Shown here: positions 60,385 to 64,000 of the stretch, in pieces
Layout: every line of letters starts with the position of its first letter
How positions within the stretch are numbered: position 1 is the stretch's first letter
Assembly (NCBI GenBank): GCA_963969345.1
Contig: OZ017766.1
Location: forward strand, 7,192,001-7,256,000
Direction of reading: 5' to 3'
Origin: Turbatrix aceti
Taxonomy: Eukaryota; Nematoda; Chromadorea; Rhabditida; Panagrolaimidae
DNA: 64,000 nucleotides
Program-made: the position numbers and the translations under genes
The notes under the pieces: model-generated
The model's input: only the letters and a program-made list of their open reading frames with translations
The model's database searches: none
What the model was told of the DNA's origin: nothing

Positions 60385-63300
60385 TCATGCCCACTGTTTA
60401 TGGTACATGTTAAAATAATCCTGTGGCGAAGCGAGCGGTGTCACCTTTGTGTGCATACACCTGGCCGATGCAGGTGTGATCCGTTTGATGACCGGATGAT
60501 CAAAAAAACGCTGTCTAAATCTCGAAGAAACGAGAAGAGCAATGATGACGTATAAATTTCCGTAGAGAGGAAAAATAAGCGCCGACGCTTCTTTCGACGC
60601 CGCCTGTAGTCCGACATCCGTGATTCCCGTGATGTAATAAGCGACGACGGAGAGATTAATCGTACTGCAAGATGTAAAAAATACGGTATAAATTGTGATG
60701 AGTTTGGTTGCCTCGACGATTTCCAGTCGCTGGAACCTGGCTGACAGGTGCATGCTCCCGGAAGCGTTGTTGGTACCAAAGAGACTCGCTTTCCGGTTGA
60801 TAAAGTAGATGGGGATGCCGACGCCGATGGTTATAGCGGCGATGGGAAGTTGGTATTTGAGGATTTCAAAGGGGTTCACAGCTTTGTTGCCCAGCGAGGA
60901 ACAGTAGGGAATGCGGGTCACCGGCATGCTGATGGTGTTGGCGATTGACATTACCACCATGGAACCCTGAAAATCGATTCGTTAAAAATGGCAAAAAAAT
61001 GAATTGTTGAGTATTTATTCCATTTTATTTTATTTTTTTTAATGTTTATTTTTTTTGTAAAAATTTAGTTTTCATCGAATAAAAATCGAACAAAATTTAG
61101 TTTTTATGTAAAAAAATTGTTAAAATTTTGTTTTTAAAGTATTAAAAAATTTTAAATTGTTGATTTTTGCAAATTTAAATTTCTATGTTTAAAATTTTGA
61201 GCGAGCGGTAAAAAAACTGAAAAAATCGGAGCGCAATTGAAACAAAACAAAATAATTTTTTTTTGAATTTTTTTTATTAAAAAAATATGCATTTTTATTA
61301 AAAAAAAATAAAAAATTTTTTTTATTAAAAAAAAAGAAAAAGAAATGAAAATCAAAAAACGTGCATTTTTTGATTTTCGATTTTTTTATGTTTTGCGATT
61401 TTTTGAACTTTTTTTGTTCAAAAAATCGCAAAACATTTTTTCGATTTTTCGTTTCAAAAAATAAAAAAATTTTGAACCAAAATTCAAACATTTTCTGAAC
61501 CAAAAAAACGCATGTTTTTGAAATTTTAAACCTCCACAATTTTTTTTCAGAATTTTTTTGTTTTTTTTATTACGTCACAAAATTTTTCGCACGTTTTTTA
61601 TAATATAAAAAATTATTTTCTCTGTTTGTGGAGCATGTGAGAAAAAAAAAGTAATTTGGACCTAATTTGGACATGCGAACCAATTTACGATTCCTCGTGT
61701 GTATTTTTTTTGCTTTTTGCGAAGTTTGCAGCGAGTTTTGCCACCGTAAAATACTATTTATAGTTTGGTAGCAAAACCGTAACGCAACAGTACCTTTTGT
61801 GAGCTATGTTCTCTAGAGTTTATTCCCTTGTGTCAGAAAACGTGGCGAGTTACAGAAAACGTGGTACGCGGGATTGCGTATATTCGAAAAAGGGAGTTTA
61901 ATCCAATTTATACGTTCGTTTAACGGCAAATGTCAGAAAATTGAGTTCCCACCTTTTTTTTTCTTTTCCGCGTATGACTAATAAACAAAGTTCGCAGTCG
62001 ATTTAATCAAAAAACAGAAAAAAAATAATTGGAAAAGAATAAAATTTTATAAAACGCAAAAATCGTTTTTTTTTTGATAAAAAAAGCCTCCTAATTGACA
62101 TCTGACATCCACCCCCTGTTCTACGTTTTTTTATGTGCCAACAAAGTGAGAAATTATAGATCACTAATTTTTTATTCATTGCTGCTTTTCGGTTTTCAGC
62201 GACACTTTTTTTGGGGGACGTTTGCATCAGAATATCCAAAAAAGGAGGCAATTTGGCGCGCTATTAAAAATAGGATTTTTTTAGGTAACAGGTTAATGAT
62301 CACTAAAGATACCAAAAAGGATGAGCAAAAAAAAACTTGCACATGTCTTTAGAATTTTTTTTTCTATAATATTTTTTTGCAAAATTGCATGCCAAAGTTC
62401 ACCGGGGTCTGCTGACATTTTTGAAATTCCTTCGAGGTTTGGCTTCTGAAGGGAGTGGGATTGTGACCGTGATTCACTATCACAAGGGTAATTACGGTAA
62501 CTTTGAGGGGGCAAATGGCAGCTTGACATGCAATGATGACAATCCAGGCGCAGAAAAAGAAAAGAACAATGGGAGCAAATTTAAAAAAAAAAAAAATTTT
62601 TTTTGTTCCAGAAAATTTTTCTAGATTTCAAAATAGCTTTTTTTTTGTTTTTCTTTCACAAAAAATTTTTTTTCAACTTTTTTGTATACTTTTTTGTATT
62701 CACAAAAATTGCATTTTTTTGGGTTTTTGTCTCAGAAATTTTTTTATACCCAAAAATCGCATCTTTTTCTGGACTTCGAACCAATACAAATGTTTTGCAG
62801 AAAATTTTTTTGAGTTTTTTTTTCACGCCATAACTACGGCAGCGGTGGTTATTACGGTATTACGGTAGCCAGGTGCACAAAACGAAGAAAAAACAAGAAT
62901 TTTTGGGGGCACTTAGATGACGCAAATGGCGCCTTGAAGACCAATATTGTTGTTTGGGAGTCAAAAAATGCACATTGCACCCTACCAGACAGGTTGAGAC
63001 AGGTAATATTGCTTCCGAGAACCCATAAATTATAATTCTATATATAAAAAAAATGGACAGGTAATATTCACCAACCTGGATTACCCACGGCAAGAGTGCC
63101 ATTGGAACGGCAATGAACAGGTACTGCTGTCGCTCGTAACTCTTGTAGAGCACGGTTGCGACGACTCGTTCGGCAACGACGATTGGGAAGCCCCAATTAG
63201 CGGTATCCAGCGGGGCAGAGTTGATGATACCCTCAATTTTGCAGTATCTCGAGTTTTTGAGAAGTGCGCAGTCGTCGTCCTATAATCGACCAAGAATAGT

Positions 63301-63657
63301 AAGAAAAAAAGAGAGAAATAATAACACCTTTCCTCCGACGTCGGAAAAAGAAAAAAAAAATTGAAAAAAATTTACCCCAGCAAAAACAACGTCGGCAAGC
63401 ATCCGAAAAGCTCGGATAAAGGTGAGACTATTTCTGACGACAAGTGTCAAAGTAACGCTGGCGACCATGGCCCGGTAGTTTGGGTGAAGGGCCTTGTTGA
63501 AGACGTAGCAGTGCGCGAAGACGGATAATAAAAAAAGGCTTGTCGCGTCGAGAATCATGACACAGGTTAGCGCGGATGCGAGGACGGCATTTCGGTTGAT
63601 AATTCCGGCAGCGGTACAGTTCCCAACCCACGTCGACTCCATTTGGTTTAACGCCAT
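60385..63657 (-). CDS. Sra/Srab-like serpentine chemoreceptor (7TM GPCR)
   Basis: Exons 63657-63376, 63279-63076 and 60966-60385 (minus strand) close in phase 0 to 355 residues. Seven hydrophobic segments are visible: TM1 ALTCVMILDATSLFLLSVFA, TM2 VASVTLTLVVRNSLTFIRAF, TM3 around NWGFPIVVAERVVATVLY with the ER motif of the Sra superfamily, TM4 split across exons 2 and 3, TM5 LPIAAITIGVGIPIYF, TM6 LITIYTVFFTSCSTINLSVV and TM7 LIFPLYGNLYVIIALLV. The LSARFQRLEIVEATKL segment before TM6 matches the LS.RYQ..EN motif of Sra/Srab receptors. An NCT glycosylation site is near the N-terminus. Such receptors act in sensory neurons as candidate odorant receptors. Intron 2 is 2.1 kb, far longer than neighbours. 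The subfamily is not certain. Confidence 0.88.
60967..63075 (-). other. 2.1-kb intron of the chemoreceptor gene
   Basis: Mostly low-complexity AT DNA (61000-61660; 62580-62830). Islands at 61740-61930 and 62390-62550 have balanced composition; the latter and 62830-62880 share GGTAATTACGGTA-type motifs. No coding exon fits: the TM4 helix is complete when exons 2 and 3 are joined directly. Confidence 0.6.
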
Positions 63658-64000
63658 GCTAAAGACGGAAAAAACGACAACGGTAAATAGTAAATATTAG
63701 ATTCGACGTCCGATGTCCCCGAAAAAACACGCACACGTAATATTAAATAGAACAGTATGTAACACACCTTTTTTTTCACATCGTAATTTTTTTCTCTTTC
63801 CTTTTTCTTTTCTTTTCAATGCTGCTTGTTTTATCCAACAGACAGACACCACGCGGGGTGGGCATTAGCGCCGCCTTAAATGGCACCTTTTCCGTCGGCC
63901 AACAAAAACCAGGTATCAGGTACATTTCAGGTAAATATTTTATGTCCGGCGTTAAAGAGCAGTCAAAAATTTACTATTTAGAAAAATTACAAATTACAAA
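63658..64000. other. Upstream region of the chemoreceptor
   Basis: Probable promoter/5' region of the minus-strand receptor. A pyrimidine-rich run lies at 63768-63818. No gene or clear motif is seen before the window ends. Confidence 0.5.

Noticed and set aside
62385..62624. Gly/Asn/Tyr-rich frame in the chemoreceptor intron
   Set aside because: It ends in poly-Lys/Phe low complexity. The receptor's TM4 is complete without an extra exon.

Overview
The window is nematode nuclear DNA. It has small spliced genes with short T-rich introns ending in TTTTAG or TTTCAG. A consensus 3' splice site lies just upstream of many start codons, as expected if mRNAs receive a trans-spliced leader. Nematode-type families are present: a four-exon vitellogenin with VPE-like promoter motifs, a C6-domain secreted protein, an Sra/Srab-like chemoreceptor and an arginine kinase. 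The species cannot be named from sequence alone; a chromadorean, probably rhabditid, free-living worm fits best.

Layout. 0.6-3.4 kb (-): 5' part of the kinesin-3 gene unc-104, which continues off the left edge. 7.2-8.1 kb (+): a Gln-rich protein of unknown function. 10.3-12.6 kb (+): organic solute transporter alpha-like gene, convergent with a secreted C6-domain gene (-). 14.2-18.5 kb (+): VPS35L, the retriever subunit. 19.7-25.0 kb (+): vitellogenin and its promoter. 26.1-27.5 kb (+): two small unknown genes, one a 35-residue membrane micropeptide. 27.7-29.3 kb (-): a 3-beta-HSD-like SDR with a tRNA-Leu(UAA) in its first intron. 30.4-32.7 kb (-) and 32.9-35.1 kb (+): a divergent pair, a ZFC3H1-like CCCH protein and WDR18/Ipi3. 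36.2-40.7 kb (+): a complete KDM4/JMJD-2 demethylase. 56.8-59.5 kb (+): alpha-tubulin. 60.4-63.7 kb (-): a 7TM chemoreceptor.

The most unusual part is 37.0-55.3 kb, a recent direct tandem duplication of [KDM4 minus its first exon - unknown Cys-rich gene - arginine kinase]. The junction at 47908-47911 fuses arginine kinase exon 3 to a fold-back repeat in a KDM4 intron through a 4-bp TCAA overlap. As a result the left KDM4 and the right arginine kinase are complete, while the inner copies are broken. The Cys-rich gene carries a different lesion in each copy: an in-frame TAG in one and a +1 frameshift in the other. The left copy also holds about 3.7 kb of extra DNA, with a third fragment of KDM4 PHD exons, a hAT-like MITE with perfect 8-bp target duplications, and an array of about eight short hairpins whose stems show compensatory changes.

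Introns and spacers are loaded with two families of fold-back elements, with hAT-like MITEs (one nested inside a fold-back element) and with arrays of TTTTTAGGC-type decoy splice acceptors. Housekeeping, metabolic and sensory genes are mixed, and there is no sign of a functional cluster. Exon boundaries were inferred by hand from reading frame, GT-AG sites and protein families. All cumulative phases close, but no transcript data were available.
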